Source: CANHVK01 sp046304235 (lineage in GTDB: Bacteria > Bacteroidota > Bacteroidia > Flavobacteriales_D > Crocinitomicaceae). From it: a stretch of DNA of 6,892 nt. The stretch covers positions 1 to 6,892 of the forward strand of contig JBKCEW010000176.1 in assembly GCA_046304235.1 (NCBI GenBank). Reading direction: 5' to 3'. The position numbers were made by a program, and so were the translations under genes. How positions within the stretch are numbered: the first letter of the stretch is position 1; each line of letters opens with the position of its first letter. Shown here in pieces: positions 6,184 through 6,892 of this stretch. The notes below the pieces were generated by a model that had not been told where the DNA came from, made no database searches, and worked only from the letters and a program-made list of their open reading frames with translations.

Positions 6184-6238
6184 ATGAATAATAATTGTAA
6201 TTTTAAAAATTGTTTAAAGTCTAATATTCAAAAAACGA
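6184..6238 (+). other. Short leader region before the SWIM-protein gene
   Basis: This 55-base A/T-rich stretch must hold the start signal for the downstream gene if the pnp terminator is efficient. TAATTTTA (6198-6205) matches the -7 consensus at all but the last position, but no TTG lies 19 bases upstream of it. No promoter can be called with confidence. Confidence 0.35.
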
Positions 6239-6892
6239 ATGACTGAAAATTCTATAGATTCTGAATTTAATCCCTACCAATATATAATATCAGAAGTAGA
6301 TTTTTCAACCTACGACATTCCCTTTATTTTAAAAAACGCAACTGGTATTTCGCAGTTAAAAAGTCAGTATCAATTGAATTTGTATCATGAAGAAGTTCGA
6401 TTGAATCATTTGGAATTAGGATTAGATTATCAGACAAAAAATTCTCCTGTTGTAGTTGATTTTTCTGAAGATGAAAATCAATTGGTTTTATACTGTCGAT
6501 GCAAGACTCCAAAAGATAAGATGTGCGAACACCAAGCCCAAGCGTTATACGTGTTAGTGCAAAATGATAAATACCGTGTTTTCTTTGACAAAAAAGCAAG
6601 AAACAAGTTGTTTCAAAAAGAGGCCGAAAAATTTGGTATACAGGAAGAAGAGGATTTGGATGTATTTTTTGATTTAGTTCCTACGTATTATAATTTTGAA
6701 ATACATCTGAAAAAGAAGGGATTGATTCCCGTTGATACATACTCACTCATGCGTCTGAAAGATGTGCTATTACCGAAAGAAGCTTATTCTTTTACATCTA
6801 AAAATGAAGTGATTAAAGATGTTCAATTGGTTGTTTTTAGTTATACCTCACGGAGTCAAAGCTTGGAAGTTGGTGTTTATGGAGCAAATGTT
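6239..6892 (+). CDS. SWIM zinc-finger protein, N-terminal part (possible SNF2-type helicase)
   Basis: From the ATG at 6239 the frame stays open for 218 codons and runs out of the window. The clearest feature is YCRCKTPKDKMCEHQAQAL, with Cys86-x-Cys88, seven residues, then Cys96-x-His98. This is a SWIM zinc finger (CxCxnCxH), a module that binds DNA or proteins. Before it is a segment of about 80 residues with alternating polar and hydrophobic positions, beginning MTENSIDSEFNPYQY; after it come acidic and lysine-rich stretches (for example QEEEDLDVFFDL at about 135-146). In bacteria, an N-terminal SWIM finger often precedes a SNF2-family helicase of roughly 1000 residues, which is the most likely identity, but no helicase motif falls inside the window. 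The start follows an A-rich run (CAAAAAACGA) and lies after the pnp terminator, so the gene is probably an independent unit. Confidence 0.75.
   Translation, partial: MTENSIDSEFNPYQYIISEVDFSTYDIPFILKNATGISQLKSQYQLNLYHEEVRLNHLELGLDYQTKNSPVVVDFSEDENQLVLYCRCKTPKDKMCEHQAQALYVLVQNDKYRVFFDKKARNKLFQKEAEKFGIQEEEDLDVFFDLVPTYYNFEIHLKKKGLIPVDTYSLMRLKDVLLPKEAYSFTSKNEVIKDVQLVVFSYTSRSQSLEVGVYGANV

Noticed and set aside
6324..6599. 91-codon open frame on the minus strand
   Set aside because: The plus-strand frame over the same bases encodes a SWIM zinc finger and stays open for 218 codons to the window edge, so the minus-strand frame is a shadow.

Overview
The window looks like ordinary chromosome from a low-GC member of the Bacteroidota, most likely the Flavobacteriales. 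Four things support this: A/T-rich sequence, A-rich start regions without clear Shine-Dalgarno motifs, a textbook Bacteroidota promoter (TTTG-N19-TAnnTTTG) before rpsO, and Bacteroidota-like versions of L19, S15 and PNPase. Genus cannot be settled by eye. I see no mobile element, CRISPR array, tRNA or rRNA.

Layout. (1) Bases 1-277, minus strand: 5' part of rplS (ribosomal protein L19), cut by the window edge. (2) Bases 278-441: a divergent A/T-rich intergenic region. (3) Bases 442-3510, plus strand: a tight four-gene set comprising a TPR-repeat putative lipoprotein, a retropepsin-like PF05618 protein (RimB-like, often misnamed 'ATP-dependent zinc protease'), a RimK ATP-grasp glutamate ligase, and a zinc acylase of the succinylglutamate desuccinylase/aspartoacylase family. 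The junctions are a 1-base overlap (TAATG), a 4-base overlap (ATGA) and a 2-base gap, so the genes are probably translationally coupled. (4) Bases 3528-3935: rpsO (S15) with its own strong promoter and a perfect 9-bp intrinsic terminator. (5) Bases 3975-6131: pnp (polynucleotide phosphorylase), closed by a 10-bp intrinsic terminator. (6) Bases 6239-6892: the start of a SWIM zinc-finger protein running off the window, plausibly the N-terminus of a SNF2-type helicase.

How the genes fit together. Ribosome and RNA metabolism dominate: L19, S15, PNPase, and a RimK cassette that in other bacteria adds glutamates to ribosomal protein S6. The most interesting segment is the cassette: one enzyme that makes a glutamyl peptide bond next to two hydrolases that could edit or remove it, led by a putative envelope TPR lipoprotein. 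The second point of interest is the rpsO-pnp junction. A candidate pnp promoter lies across the rpsO stop codon, upstream of the rpsO terminator, so one hairpin could act both as the rpsO terminator and as a pnp leader element. I do not see a wholly new system; the cassette is the best candidate for under-described biology.
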